Part shown: piece after piece, positions 45,923 to 57,842 of the stretch | Numbering within the stretch: position 1 is the first letter of the stretch | How the letters are laid out: each line of letters opens with the position of its first letter | Assembly: GCA_027475525.1 (NCBI GenBank) | Contig: JAMWFC010000054.1 | Location: 682,001-746,000, forward strand | Reading direction: 5' to 3' | Length of the DNA: 64,000 bases | From: Macrolepiota albuminosa | Taxonomy: Eukaryota; Basidiomycota; Agaricomycetes; Agaricales; Agaricaceae | The notes under the pieces: generated by a model | Database searches by the model: none | The model's input: the letters and a program-made list of their open reading frames with translations, nothing else | What the model was told of the DNA's origin: nothing | Position numbers and translations under genes: made by a program

Positions 45923-48900
45923 TTACTGTTCTTCGTCGTCGTCAACAGGGGTCTCGTCATCATCCACTAACTCCGTTTCTTCCAGTTCTCGTAGTTTAGC
46001 CGTGTCAATGTCCAGCGCCGACGAAGGTAAGGGAATGTGTTCCCGTGCTAAGTAGGGGATGAGTCGAAACGCCGCTACTGGTCGATGCAAAACTGAGCCG
46101 TCCAACTCGCAGAGTACATAGGCGCCTCCCCTATTGCGGGAAACCACTATTAGGGGTCCCAGATACCGAGGTCGCATCTTTTTGTTATGGGTAACTTCGA
46201 TCTTTGAGTTGCGCATTAGTACGAGGGCGCCAGAGGTGAAGTTGTAGTCTCTAATCGTGGCGCTGTGCTCGCTTTCAAATCGTAGCGCAGCTTGTCGTCT
46301 AGTTTGAAATACTACTTCGTGTAAGCGCTCGAGATCCTCCATGCGTCGCTGTAAGTCTATAGCGCGCCTAGCAATCATGTCGGTGGAAGATAGTATCGAA
46401 TTCGGGGGTGGCTGTAAGTAAGTAGCTTCCACTATGTCGGCCGGGAGGAGTGGATGGGTGCCTGTCGCCGCGTAGTAGGGTGAACAACCCATCCTTTTTC
46501 GTACGGTAACCCTCTCCGACCAGAAGACCGAATAAGTCGCTTCGCTCCAGCGACTTTCGTCACCATCGACCGCCTTAAATAGCGCCTGTCGAACGTCGAA
46601 ATGAGGCCTTTCTACGATTCCGTTGGCGCGCTTGTTGTAACCAGAAACCCGTATGTGTTGAATGTTGTACTTCTTGGCAAGATAAGTGAGCGCCTTAACT
46701 ATTGGCGCTCCATTGTCTGTGACGATCTCGTGAAGGGCTCCCCATCTGCAGATAACGTCCTCAAAGAGCCACTTAGCTATAGCGTCTGTATTTTCTCGTT
46801 GGAGCATACGGAACTCCGGCCAATGTACCAAGGAACACCTTCCTTGAATGATATACTTGTAGCGCCCTGACTTGGGCATGTGCATGGTGTCGATATATAT
46901 TTTTCCAAATAGCGGCGCTGGAGTCGCTACTGTTGGGGGAATAAGAACCTGACGTGTCTGCTGGATTTGACAGAGATGACAAGTGCGAATATACCACGCA
47001 ATATCGGCGCTAACTTGAGGCCACCAGAAGCGCTCCAAAAGGTTCGCTCTTGTTGCGTAGAGTCCACGGTGTCCCAAGTCATCGTGCATAGCGCGTAGAA
47101 TTCTAATTCGATTGTCCGGTTTAATTACTAGCTTGTGGGCGCCATCTCTATTTCGTCGCCAAAGTCGGTTTTCCACTATAAAGAAGGTCGTCGCGTATCG
47201 AATGAAGGTGGCGTATTCCGTATCCGTAAGGTCTGATGGTCGTCGCAAATCCTGTAGCCACTTCCTAACCTGGTCCACTCGCTGATCTTCTGACTTAGCT
47301 TTGGCGCTTCGAGGTACCGCCGAATATGGCAGGTTCTGACTGTAACCTGGTCCACTCGCTGATCTTCTGACTTAGCTTTGGCGCTTCGAGGTACCGCCGA
47401 ATATGGCAGGTTCTGACTGTTTCTCTCAAGGGTCTTGGTTCCTCGACTATCTTTAGATCGTTAGATGGCTTAGCGACGTTATAGATACTGGCCGTGTAAA
47501 AAGTTGATGACGCCTGATATGGTCGGGGCTGGTACGGAACAATAGGGTGAAGCCAATTTGAAACTGGTTGGTCTTCGCGAAGCGCCGGAATAGGCAGCTG
47601 AATGATATGCATGAAACCATGCAATCGATCGATCCAGTCGTCAAATACATCGTTGTCGCTATCGTCTAGCGCTTCATCTTCCGGTTGTCTGGGTCGCCTA
47701 GATAATCCGTCCGGCCCGTGGAATGCACTTCTGACGTGTACTAACTCGAAGTGAAACATTAATATCGCTACTACCCAGCGGTTCATACTGGCCGACGGTT
47801 GAATATCAGGGTTCTGAAGCATTCCTTTGATGTATCGTGCGTCGACCTCGACAATGAGATTTCGTACCCCAATGAGGTACATGCGCAGCGCCTGAAACGA
47901 TCGAAACAAGCCATATAACTCTAGCTTGGGCTGACTGTAGCGCGATTCTCGGTCGTTAAGGGTAATCGATCCAAAACGATTGTAGCGCCTGATTTTCCGG
48001 TTCGCGCTATCACACTGGCATAAGAAGAAGCCAACGGCGATATATGATGTGTCAACAGCAAGTATAACGGGATCGGCGGTAGTATAGTCAATGGGTACCA
48101 ATGGTTTCGCTTCCTGTAGCGCCTTTACTAAGTCCTTCTGGGCATTGATTTGATCGGGTCCGAATTCGAAGGGGACCCCTGAACGGGTTAGGCGATTAAG
48201 GGCATTTGCGCGATGAGAAAAATGGTGTATGAACATGCGCAGCACCCCTACAGTGCCCAAGAACGCGCGAACTTCCGAGAGGTTATGACAGACCCCCCAT
48301 TTCTCCAACAGCGCTAATCGGCTCTTTTCTGGAATCCTGCCTTCTGGCGTGCAAACGTGCCCCAAAATTTTAAACTGCGGTGCGCAAAGAACGAGCTTGT
48401 GCCCTGAAAACGTCCCGCCACAATACTTCATGCGCTGAAGTACTCGGTTAACCAGTTGAAAGAATTCCCATAGCGCCATGCGAATATTAGGATTTTCCGG
48501 GTGAACTTCGGGCTTGCCATCTACCAATCGCCAATCCTTCGGGCCTTTAACTCCTACGTCGTCTATGAAACTGAGCACATGGTGGGGTATTTCGGGCTGT
48601 AGGATAAACGTAATATCATCGTGAAATATCGGTACCGAGTTTGTCCATCCCATAGGAAGTGTGACTAGTCGTAGCGCCCCAAATGGTGTTTGAAATGTCG
48701 TCAAGTCGCGAGAGGAAGGATGGATTAAGCGCTCGTCATAGCCTACGTACAAATCCAGGGTAGCGCCACATATTCGTCCCGCGAAAGATTCAGCGACGTG
48801 ATCGGGAAATGGCGGTACCCCTGAATGACGAATGGTGACTTTGTTTAGCGGTTCTAGGCTGTGAACTATACGTAGCTTCCCGTTTTTCTTTAGTACGCAG

Positions 48901-49679
48901 AACCACCTCGAGCGGTAGGCCGAATTAGAAGGCTCGTATACACCTGCCGCTATCTTGGAGCGAATAATTTGGCAGACTTTGGCTTCGATGCCCGGGGGTA
49001 TGGGTCGGTTATGCTCAGTCCAGGGTACGTGCGGTATGGTTGGGATGACCACTGGTGGAAAGAAGTCAGTTCTAAGTTTACCGCGTTCTGAGTCCTCCCA
49101 TGCAAAAGCCTCATTCTGTTTTTGCATGATGTCGACTAGTACGTTCATCTCCTCCGTCAAGAGGAAGCCGGTATCGTGGGCGCTAAGAAATAGCGCCTTT
49201 CGTTCTTCTGTAAATCGTCCTGTTGGTTCAAAGGGTGGTGGATTCGGATCGAGTTTTGGCAGGGTAGCCAAAGGGTCGCCTATTATTTTTCTTTCGATGC
49301 GAAATTCCTCGGGTACGGCGCTCGCTACCGGCTTCGTTTTAAGCGCTACGGGTTTATATTTCTTCTTGACCTGAACCCCTTTGCGCTTAGGGGTACTATT
49401 GTTAGCAAACGTATTATAAATAGAGTCATGGTTTCTAGCGAAACCTGATATCAAAGGTTCTTTAGAGTCGGGAGTAGAAACGAAATAAGTGTCTGTTGAA
49501 AGGTTTTCAGTAATATCTGACGCAGTGAGGTATAAGTAGGATAACGCTTCACTAGTAAGCGACGAAGAAGAATTCAAGATTTCATGGGCTAAAGGGGTAT
49601 ATGATATAAAATTTACTTGCCCAGTCCGATGGTTATAGTCCAAGATAAGCGCTTCATCTCCATGATCCCCATCACTCAT
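45923..49679 (-). CDS. pol: Element B Pol: reverse transcriptase, RNase H, integrase
   Basis: Likely starts at ATG 49679-49677, which overlaps the Gag-protease stop (ATGA). RT blocks: YRSRWFCVLKKNGKLRIVHS, LYVGYDERLIHPSSRDLTTF, active site FIDD (48558-48569). RNase H: PVILAVDTSYIAVGFFL and the LIVEVDARYIKGML block. Integrase: zinc finger HRGLYATRANLLERFWWPQ..CHLCQ, and the catalytic triad at IDTMHM, VTDNGAP and GIVERPH. Acidic C-terminus DDDETPVDDDEEQ; no chromodomain seen. The only break is the period-77 repeat at 47266; with one copy removed the frame is continuous, so this Pol appears functional. Confidence 0.85.
47266..47419. repeat. Tandem repeat, period 77
   Basis: Splits element B Pol between RNase H and integrase. 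Confidence 0.95.
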
Positions 49680-52349
49680 CTCCTCGATGGCGCCGGAAAA
49701 CACTCGCAAGGGTCGTCGCTAACGTAAGGTCGCTTTCTCGGTCCCGGTTTCTGGAATTTCCCTCGTGGAAACGTTGGTACCGTTCTTCTGACACCCGAGT
49801 TAGGGTCGCTAATAGTTAGCGTCGTTTCGTCTTCAGACGTCGTCTTGACTACTGATCGGGCTAACTGACACCCGAGTTAGGGTCGCTAATAGTTAGCGTC
49901 GTTTCGTCTTCAGACGTCGTCTTGACTACTGATCGGGCTAAACGTCGAAGGGCCTCCCTAATAATAAGTCGTACGCAGGCGATCTAAGAATGTGTATTTG
50001 AAGGTAAAACGTAAGATCGCCAACAGCGCATGGCACGTTACGAGCCATTCCCAAGGATCGATCAATAGTGCCGTTAGCGCTTTGCATATTAAGAATGATG
50101 GTCGGGTCGTAAATGATGCCAAGCTCGTTAGCGACGTCGGCAGCCATTGAAATAATCTGTGATCCGCTGTCCACTATAGATTCTATCTCGCTTTTTCCAT
50201 CAACTGTCAACATAATCGAGCGAATCGCATGAGAGTCTTGGGCTACAGTGAGGACGGCGGGATCGTCGCTAGATCTTAGCGACTTAAGGTAAGTTTCGAC
50301 CGGGTCAATGGACGTAGCTTCTTTAGGTGGCGCGGCCTCTTCTTTGATTTCCGACGCGACCGTCTCGGTTATGTACGCGAATCCAGGTAGCGCGTCGTCG
50401 CATTCGTCCACCGCCGTTACATTGTTAGCTACGTTCCGTCGAGGGGTTACCGCTGTACGCATCTGATTCCTGACGTCTGGCGCCACACTGCATAGCTCCC
50501 CTACCGACATCGTGACTTGACTTTTCATAATACGATCGAATACTTGCTTAGATTTTTCTATGTCGTAGATTGGTGCCGTTGGTCGGTAGCCTCCTGCTGG
50601 CTTGTCTGGCGCTCCAAAGTTTCGATTGATAGGCGGAGCGTAGTTACCGGCAAGTCCTGAATACGGGTGTAGTGGCGGTTCCGTGCTAGCTGGTGCTTTG
50701 GCCGTATCAGGTGTGTCGTCGTTGATACTGGAATTCGAAGGCTTTGCAGGTGCTGGATCGGTCGTAGCGCCTGAAGGTCTATAGTCTTTCAACGGTTGCT
50801 TGCTCTTTTTAATCTCGACACCATCGAAAACCTGATTCTTTAGCGACTTTAGCTCCCTTTCCAACGTCTCGATCCTCTCCTCTCGTGACAACGTCGGTCG
50901 CTCGCTAACAGCGTTAAGCTGGAGTACTTCATGGATTAGCGCCTGTTGTGGAGTTGTTTCTGCCTCCGCTGCGGCCGTACTATTGAGATTGCCCGTCGCT
51001 AAGTTCCCAGGGTTACGTCGGTGCCATTCATCAATTCGCCCCTGGAAGGTTCGGTGCTCAGGATATAGAGGGATGTTAGCGCCGGAGGGTAGGACTATTT
51101 TCCCGTCGGCGCCTCGGCGTGCTCTTCCTTGGCGCAGGTATTGTTCAAGGATAGCGCAGCGTCCGCGAGTCATCGTATGTCCTGCCTCACCACAGAAGTG
51201 ACAAGGGCCGGATTGCATATTACCTCGTGGCGCATTAAGGCTAGTCGAGATTAACGTTTCCAATTTGCTCATAACGTTTGCGACAGCCGTGTTGACTGCG
51301 TTTTCCAGGTCCTCCTTCTTGACAAAACCTCCTTGATTGTTAGTTACGCTAGGTGCGGGCGCCGCAACAGGTGGCGCCTTTCCTCCGTTATCAGTGCTAG
51401 AAGGTCGCTGGAAGGGGATGCCAGTATCCGTGCCTTTCAGTATCCATTTACCTGCTTCAAAGACGTCTTCTATATCGTAGGGTTCCTCAGGATGGTGGTC
51501 GGACTTAAGAATTTCTAAGCGACGAGCTATACGAGTCCAAAGGGATGTTGGAATGCCTTGTTGAAACAAGCGCCGTTCCTCGTTCCTGTAGAGTTTGCCA
51601 TTCTGTACTAGCCATCTTGCAATTCGCTGGAAGTCTCGATAATAAGTAGATAGCGTGCCTAGTGTATAAATGCCCGTTGCGAAGGTATCCTGTACCAGTT
51701 TCTGGATTTCAAGGACGGTATAGCGCGTGGATTCCTCAGCGCCAGGGTACAGTTTAATGATCGCCTTTTTCCATTCCTCGTAGGTAAACGACCTTGGCAC
51801 CGCCTCTCGTGTTAATCCTTGAAACTCATCCAGTCCCGTCCAGGATTCCGCGGTATCGTAGGAAACGTATCTGGCGGCGTATTCTTTCATTTGTGTGTTG
51901 TCGGTGACTCAGCAGTCGCGTAATAAATATTCCAATTCTCGGAAATACTGTGTTAGCTCGCGAGGTTTCGTCTTGTCCCATTTTGGCGACGAGAAGTGGT
52001 TTCTTGGCGGCATACGCGGTGTGTTTGCCTGCTCCATACTAGCTGGCGTCGACGTCGTGGTGGGAATAGTAGTGTTAGTGGTAGTTTCGCTTGGCGGGGT
52101 TGTAGTCGGTACTGGCTCAGGTAATTCTGAGTCGCTAGGTTCTGGCAATAATGACCTAGACAGCTCTTCCAAAGGAGTAAGCGGTGTATGGTTTTCACCT
52201 GCTAAGTATTTGAACGGTCGGGAAAATGGGAAGAAGCTTTCAGCCAAGCTATCTGGAGCGGCTTCAAGCTCCTGATCTAAAGTCTGCCTCGGTAGCGCGC
52301 CTGGTAAGTGTGGTGACTCAGTTAAGGTTTGCTCAAACGCGCTCTCCAA
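49676..52349 (-). CDS. gag: Element B Gag-protease
   Basis: Starts at 52349 (MESAFEQTLTESPHLPG). A disordered Ser/Thr/Pro-rich N-terminus leads to TQYFRELEYLLRDC, then an in-frame TGA (51911-51909), and continues in the same frame with VTDNTQMKEYAARYVSYDTAESW. The gag core is followed by a CCHC knuckle CHFCGEAGHTMTRGRC (about 51174-51221), then a retropepsin-like protease with VDSGSQIISMAADVANELG and YDLLLGRPFDV. With the repeat at 49788 collapsed it ends ECFPAPSRR at TGA 49678-49676. The same TGA occurs in element A. Confidence 0.8.
49788..49941. repeat. Tandem repeat, period 77
   Basis: At the end of the element B protease; creates a false stop after GRPFDV. Confidence 0.95.
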
Positions 52350-52409
52350 TAGGAGGCGGCGCTGTCGCTGGGCTCGAGTTTCCGGCGGAATTCTGCCTCA
52401 ATAGAACCC

Positions 52410-52425
52410 CTCACGGTGGGCTCCA
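52410..52425 (-). other. Primer-binding site of element B
   Basis: TGGAGCCCACCGTGAGG on the minus strand, three bases inside the 5' LTR, as in element A. Confidence 0.55.
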
Positions 52426-52428
52426 AAA

Positions 52429-53471
52429 TGATGACGCCAACTGTGGTTGGGTGCGCTGGACGTATACGCAGTACAACACCGTCTCCAGCGCCTGGCGTAC
52501 GGGTTTGTGAGGAGTCCCGGCAGGGTCCCAGTGTGCTCGAGCAGAGGTGATAGGGCGATGCGCTAGACGATAGCGCCTCGGGTGCTACCTAGCAAGTGGT
52601 AAGCGTCGTAGCTTAGGAGAAGTTATAGAGAAATAAACGAATAGCGCAGCGTAGCGTGCCCGTAGGTGGCACCGTAAACAACGAAGACGAGATAGACAAA
52701 GCTAGCGCTGAACTTGGTGGCAAAGTCAGGCAACGCTAGCGCAATTTGAACGCTAAGTGTAACTGGGTGCTCAAGAGGTTACGATTCGTTGTTATATACA
52801 TGGCGAGTAGCTAGTTTTTATACTATGCACTACATTATTTCCAAAATAAGTCCATTGACGGCGCTACCAATTAGCGCCTCTCTTCGTGACTGTAGCTAAC
52901 GGCCACCTGTCAACGGCGACCTGCAGCACATGGGTGACGGCGACCAACGGCGACTCTAAAACTACTTAGAAGTGGTACGAGTTTGCTCACTTTTTGATGT
53001 AATTTAATTGGCCATGCCATCCCGGGGTATGGTCAGGGAATCCTCGACAGACGCCGTGAGCGCTAATTCCGGCGCTAAACATTGTACCATCTTTTGATAG
53101 ATTTAAATGTCGGGTCTGCGTGTATCCTGTCTTGTCGTCATTGATTCTTTTAGACTTCTGATTGAGGTGCCTCGGTGATTGACAGCGCCAATTGCTAACT
53201 CCTTCCAGTACTGATCGGGGTTTGGTCAGAGTCCCCTCCCGCCGTTATGCTAGCGCTATGAGTCCTGAGTCTTCTTGGTCTTCAAAGTAACTGAGTGGAG
53301 TGCGCTGAGGGGCTGATACTGGTGATTGAGATGAATGGACAAGTCTTGCCATAGAGCGCCCGCGCTAGGGCTGCTCTGTACCCAAGGCTGGTCGCTAGAG
53401 CCTTTAGTGTGTCAAGTGTTGGTCGGCCTATAATGTCCCTTGATGCGCTCAGTCCGAGTAGAAGCCTATCA
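52429..53471 (-). repeat. Element B 5' LTR, 1043 bp
   Basis: TGATAGG..ATCA on the minus strand. Partner of 39382-40424 at offset 13,047. Confidence 0.88.
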
Positions 53472-53637
53472 GCGGCTCATCACGGCCTGGATAGGCCACC
53501 GCTGACTGAAACTGGCTTGCCGCCGGATATGGCGGCTGCCTTGGGTACTGAGTTGACACTTGTATATTTGGGGGTCTCCCCCCTCCACTAGAGCCTTGCC
53601 GGCTCTGATCAGTATTTTGCGGCCCCCAATAGGCCAT
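53472..53637 (-). pseudogene. N-terminal stub of element C ORF3
   Basis: MAYWGPQNTDQSRQ..., a Gln/Pro/Ser-rich start that runs into the element B LTR at 53471 after GRDEP. It lies 230 bases after the pol stop. The Pro/Ala/Ser-rich frame resumes at 37781 on the far side of element B/A. Confidence 0.5.
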
Positions 53638-53866
53638 TTTTGCTAAACACGTAGACTACGTGTATTGGGACTCGAGAAAAGAGAGAAAAAAAACAATTTC
53701 CCAACTCTGCTAGTGGTGTAAACAACCACAAATACACGCCACCCGGCCTCTCACCGGCAATCATAGTCGCATAAACGGTCACAAACAGTAGCCACAATTA
53801 GTAGCCACCCGGTTATTCACCGGCTATCAAAGTGGACTTCATCCACATTCCACCATCCCACACGCA

Positions 53867-56800
53867 TTATGCACGTTTTGCTAGCTGTTGAGGGCGTTTC
53901 ACGCCCTGCAACTCTAGGTACCTGTCCATTGCTGCAAGGTCTCTGCAGTTCACTAGTGGTTCCCAGGTAGTATCACCTAAGCTCCACCTCACCTCAAATT
54001 CGAGGGTTCCTTTTGTCCACCGGTGACTGATGAGGTCATCTACAAACCACTCCTGGTCATTGCCAGTTCCAAAGTCATACGGCTCCGGCGTTGCACGATT
54101 AGGAAATAGCGCATCACTACTGGCCATATATGGTCGCAATAGCGACACATGAAACTTGGGCACTATCCTGCGCGCTTGCAGCGCCTGGGGTAGTTCCAGC
54201 ACGTAGTTAGACGTGCTCAGTTCCGCCTCAAGGACCTTATATGGTCCAATCCATTTCGGACACAGCTTGCTCGCCCTGCCTTTCAGCAAGTTCAAGTTCT
54301 TCGTCGAAAGGTACACTAGGCTCCCTTTCTCGATATCCGGCTCATCACGTCTGCGATTATTCACATGTTTGGTTTGCCACACACGTGATTCTATAATCGC
54401 GTCATGGGCATCTGCCAGATTCCTTAGCGCGTTGCACGCAAACTGCTTGACTCCCACATGAATAACTTTGTCTGTACGAAGTTCACAAATCATGGATGGC
54501 ATGTAGCCATTGTTGAGTTCAAAGGGTGAGTACCCTGTGGTTTCCGATATACTCGCGTTTATCGCAAATTCCACGAGTGGACATCTATCCACCCAGTCCT
54601 TCTGATCAGGACGTACGAACGCTTGCAAGATTTGCGCGATATTTCTATTCGCACGTTCCGTTTGACCATCCATTTGCGGATGAAACGATGTCAACATGAG
54701 CAACTTTGCTCCTAGCAGCTTGTGCAACTCCTTCCACCATTTGGAAGTAAACTTAGCATCTCGATCGCTCACGATCGAGCTGGGCAGTCCATGGAGACGT
54801 ACTATCTCCTTGAGATAGATCCACAACAAGTCTGACGCGGTCATGGTGGTTCTCACCGGAATGAGATGGACCATACTGGTCATTCTGCAGATCACTACCC
54901 ACAGGTAGTTAAAGCCTTTCGACTCGGGGAACGGACCTATAAAGTCCATCCCAATCGAATTCCAAGGTTTGACCGGTATGGGCAGCAAATGCAGCTTTCC
55001 CGGTGGCTTCAAAGTCGATACTTTCGACTGTTGACATAGCTCGCATGTCGAGCAGAATTGGCTCGTCTCTTTGGCCATTTGCGGCCACCAGTACCAGCGT
55101 CGCACATAGTCCAGCGTTTTCTGAGTTCCGAAGTGGCCCACTACTCTATGGGCCTGGTCCAGGATAGTCGTAATCAACGACCTCTCCCGGGGAATGCAGA
55201 TGACTTTGGACCCCATGGGTCTGGTAAGATAGACGAGCTGCTGCTCCATCCTGAAGCGCGGATGCGCTTGGATATTGTTCAGAATCTCTACGAAGAGATT
55301 ATCATCCTTGTATCCTTGCTGGATACGTGTGCGGAATTGCGCATTGCCTAAGTCGGCCGGTGCAGGCGTATGGTCCTGTGACTCCAGCGCTTGCTGGAGT
55401 GTCATATCAGTACCTCTCATAGGCACCTCTTGCCTCGTCTCCTCACGTGGCTGAGGGACCTCATGATCCACTAGCACCTGGGCTTCGATATCTCAAGTCT
55501 CTCGCTGTTTGTGCAGTCGCTTACTGCGACGTGTTTCCTGCGCTCGCATGGCGTGTAACTCGACCCTATGTTCCCTGATTTCATGGAATCAATGCAGAGG
55601 CAAATCCTCGCCCTCTGGGTCAATACGTTTGTCTGCCTGGACATAGTCATGCGCGTCATGGACGTCATCTCGAGTATCACTCTTGAAATATCGAGATAGG
55701 CAATCCGCCACTTTGTTCAATTCACCTTTTACATAGGTGATGTCGAACTGGTACCGCGACATGTAGTCGATCCAGCGACGTTGTCGCGGAGACAGGTGCA
55801 CCTGAGTCTTGAAGAACTCTAGTGCTTTGTGATCCGTGATAATATGGATCTTATATCCCATCAGTTTATCCTCCCACTTTAGGAGGGCTTCCAGTATTGC
55901 GAGTGTTTCTAACTCATGCACAGCATAATTCTGCTGAGCAGCAGTGAATTTACGGGACATAAATCCCGCTGGTCGGCAAGTCTGCCATGTTTTACCCTGG
56001 CCAAACATGGCCCCAACCCCAGTCTTCGACGCATCGCAGATGAGCCAGATGGGCTCGTCGATGCGTGGGTCAATTGGCCGGATGACCAGCGTTTTCGCGC
56101 ATATGCGCTTAATCATCTCAAAACACCGCTGATGCAGCGGTCTCCAATGAAACGGTGACCCATTCTGGGTCATGGCCATAAGTGGCCCAGTGTATGCAGT
56201 GATGTCTGGCAAGAAATTGCCAATATAGTTCACCAGTCCGACAAATCGTTGGATATCATTATATGTGCGTGGAGTACGCCACTCTCGGATTCGGTTGAGC
56301 TTATCCTCACCAGTCCGACAAATCGTTGGATATCATTATATGTGCGTGGAGTACGCCACTCTCGGATTCGGTTGAGCTTATCCATATCAGGATGAATGCC
56401 CTTCTCGTCAATGACGTGGCCGAGACAATCTATACTCGTTGCGTACAACTCGCACTTCTTCCATTTGAGATAGAGGCTGGCCTTCCATAGTCGTTCAAAT
56501 ACGACTCGTAGGTGCTGCTCATGCTCCTCAATGGAGTCAGAAAATATGAATATATTGTCTAAATAGACGTGCATAAACTTCCCAATTACATCTCGGAAGA
56601 TTGAGGTCATTAACCTCTGAAATGTCGCCGGTGCATTACAATCACCAATCTGCATGATGTTACTCACGAACGTCCCCATCAGGGATGAGAACAGTGTCTT
56701 CGGTATATCCTCTTTGCGGATGCGAACCTGTTTGTACATGTCTGTGAGGTTGATTTTCGACCGATACTTCGCTGTCGCGACATCTTCTCGTATCACTTCC

Positions 56801-57813
56801 TGATCTGGAAGAGGTGTTACGTCCTTGACGGTATTATCATTGTGCTGTCGTGCATCCAATGCAGTCCGTAACGTTCCATCCTTCTTGGGGATACAAAGCA
56901 ATGGTGCAGCTTGCACCGCTGGTCGTGGTTCCCACCACTTCACGTTTATGTATCTATTCGTCTTTTCACGAAGTTGATCCTGAAGTGCTCGCAGGCAGCG
57001 AGGCAAATGATACTTGTACTGCTTGTTATCATCAATGAGGTTGATCTCATGATTAACCTCCCGCCACGGAGGAAGCTCTTCCTTCGTTCCATTGACGATA
57101 TCAGCGAACTCCAGTTGCCATTGCTGGCGCAATCGAGGAATATCCTCCTCTGTAAGGCTCAAAGCCTTGCCTTTTCCTTTGGCTATGCGTGCTATACGTG
57201 GTTGAACCTTTGGTTCAAATCGCTCCCGTAAGGCACGTACGTGCTCCTCTGTGAGATCTCCTGGATTCAACCTTACAACTGGTTGTTTCCTCGTCGTACT
57301 CGCCGACGACTGCACACTTCTTGCTTTCAGCAAAAATCCGTCAAATACGATATCCGATGTTTCGGAAATCTCGTCCTCTTGTGCGTGACGGTACACTTCT
57401 CCCGTCTGGGTCGCTTGCCCACTTCCCATAGCCTGCGTCACTATTGACGCTACCAACCCATTCCACTCCCGTGGCATTCGTGGGTCATACGCTCATTGCA
57501 CTCCTGGCCGAGACACTGGTCGATCCATTAGCAACCTAGTGCTACCCACAGTTCCCATCGTACTGTATACCTCGTCCTTGACAAGATCCTCAACCTTCCT
57601 TCGAGAGCTAGTCGGCTGGCATTCCAGCAACTCCACCACGCATTTACTACGCTCATTCTTGCACTGCACAGCCTGTTTAGGCTTTCCATTGGTACACCCA
57701 GTCACATCCGGATGCTTCCCCTTCTTCAGAGTTCCTTGAAACTCTTCCTCAGTCATCAGTATAGCCGGCGAGTCTGCTGGCAGGCTTTTCGGTGGGACCT
57801 GTTCGTCCTCCAC
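53867..57813 (-). pseudogene. pol: Element C Pol: RT, RNase H, integrase, chromodomain (decayed)
   Basis: RT: KINLTDMYKQVRIRKEDIPKT, then the active-site box YLDN (56554-56565), where the second catalytic Asp is Asn. RNase H: ICDASKTGVGAMFGQ, HELETLAILEALLKWEDK, HIITDHKALEFF. Integrase: HRVVGHFGTQKTLDYVRRWY..CSTCELC, then MDFIGPF, VSDRDAKFTS and GQTERANRN (DDE). A C-terminal chromodomain follows (EWFVDDLISHRWTKGTLEFE.., about 53880-54060). Stops: TGA near 57493, 55589 and 55486. The repeat at 56230 adds a false shift. Chromodomain Ty3/gypsy type; not able to replicate by itself. Confidence 0.85.
56230..56383. repeat. Tandem repeat, period 77
   Basis: Between RT and RNase H of element C; duplicates the LNRIREWRTPRTYNDIQRFVG segment. 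Confidence 0.95.
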
Positions 57814-57842
57814 CTCCTGTACAGTCGCTCTCCTGCGACCAT

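Larger units (their letters stand above)
39382..53471 (-). mobile_element. Element B: young Ty3/gypsy element with opposite-strand cargo genes
   Basis: Minus-strand order: LTR (53471-52429), primer-binding site, Gag-protease, Pol, then a block of plus-strand genes (40648-45775), polypurine tract, LTR (40424-39382). Total about 14.1 kb including artefactual repeats. LTRs are almost identical, so insertion is recent. It sits inside ORF3 of element C. Confidence 0.85.

Noticed and set aside
47266..47419. Apparent gag-pol style frameshift between RNase H and integrase in element B
   Set aside because: Caused by the 77-base repeat; removing one copy gives a continuous frame.
53472..53476. Target-site duplication for element B (GCGGC on the right)
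   Set aside because: The left side runs into the truncated element A, so no matching flank can be read; similarity to the sequence at 37776-37781 is too weak.
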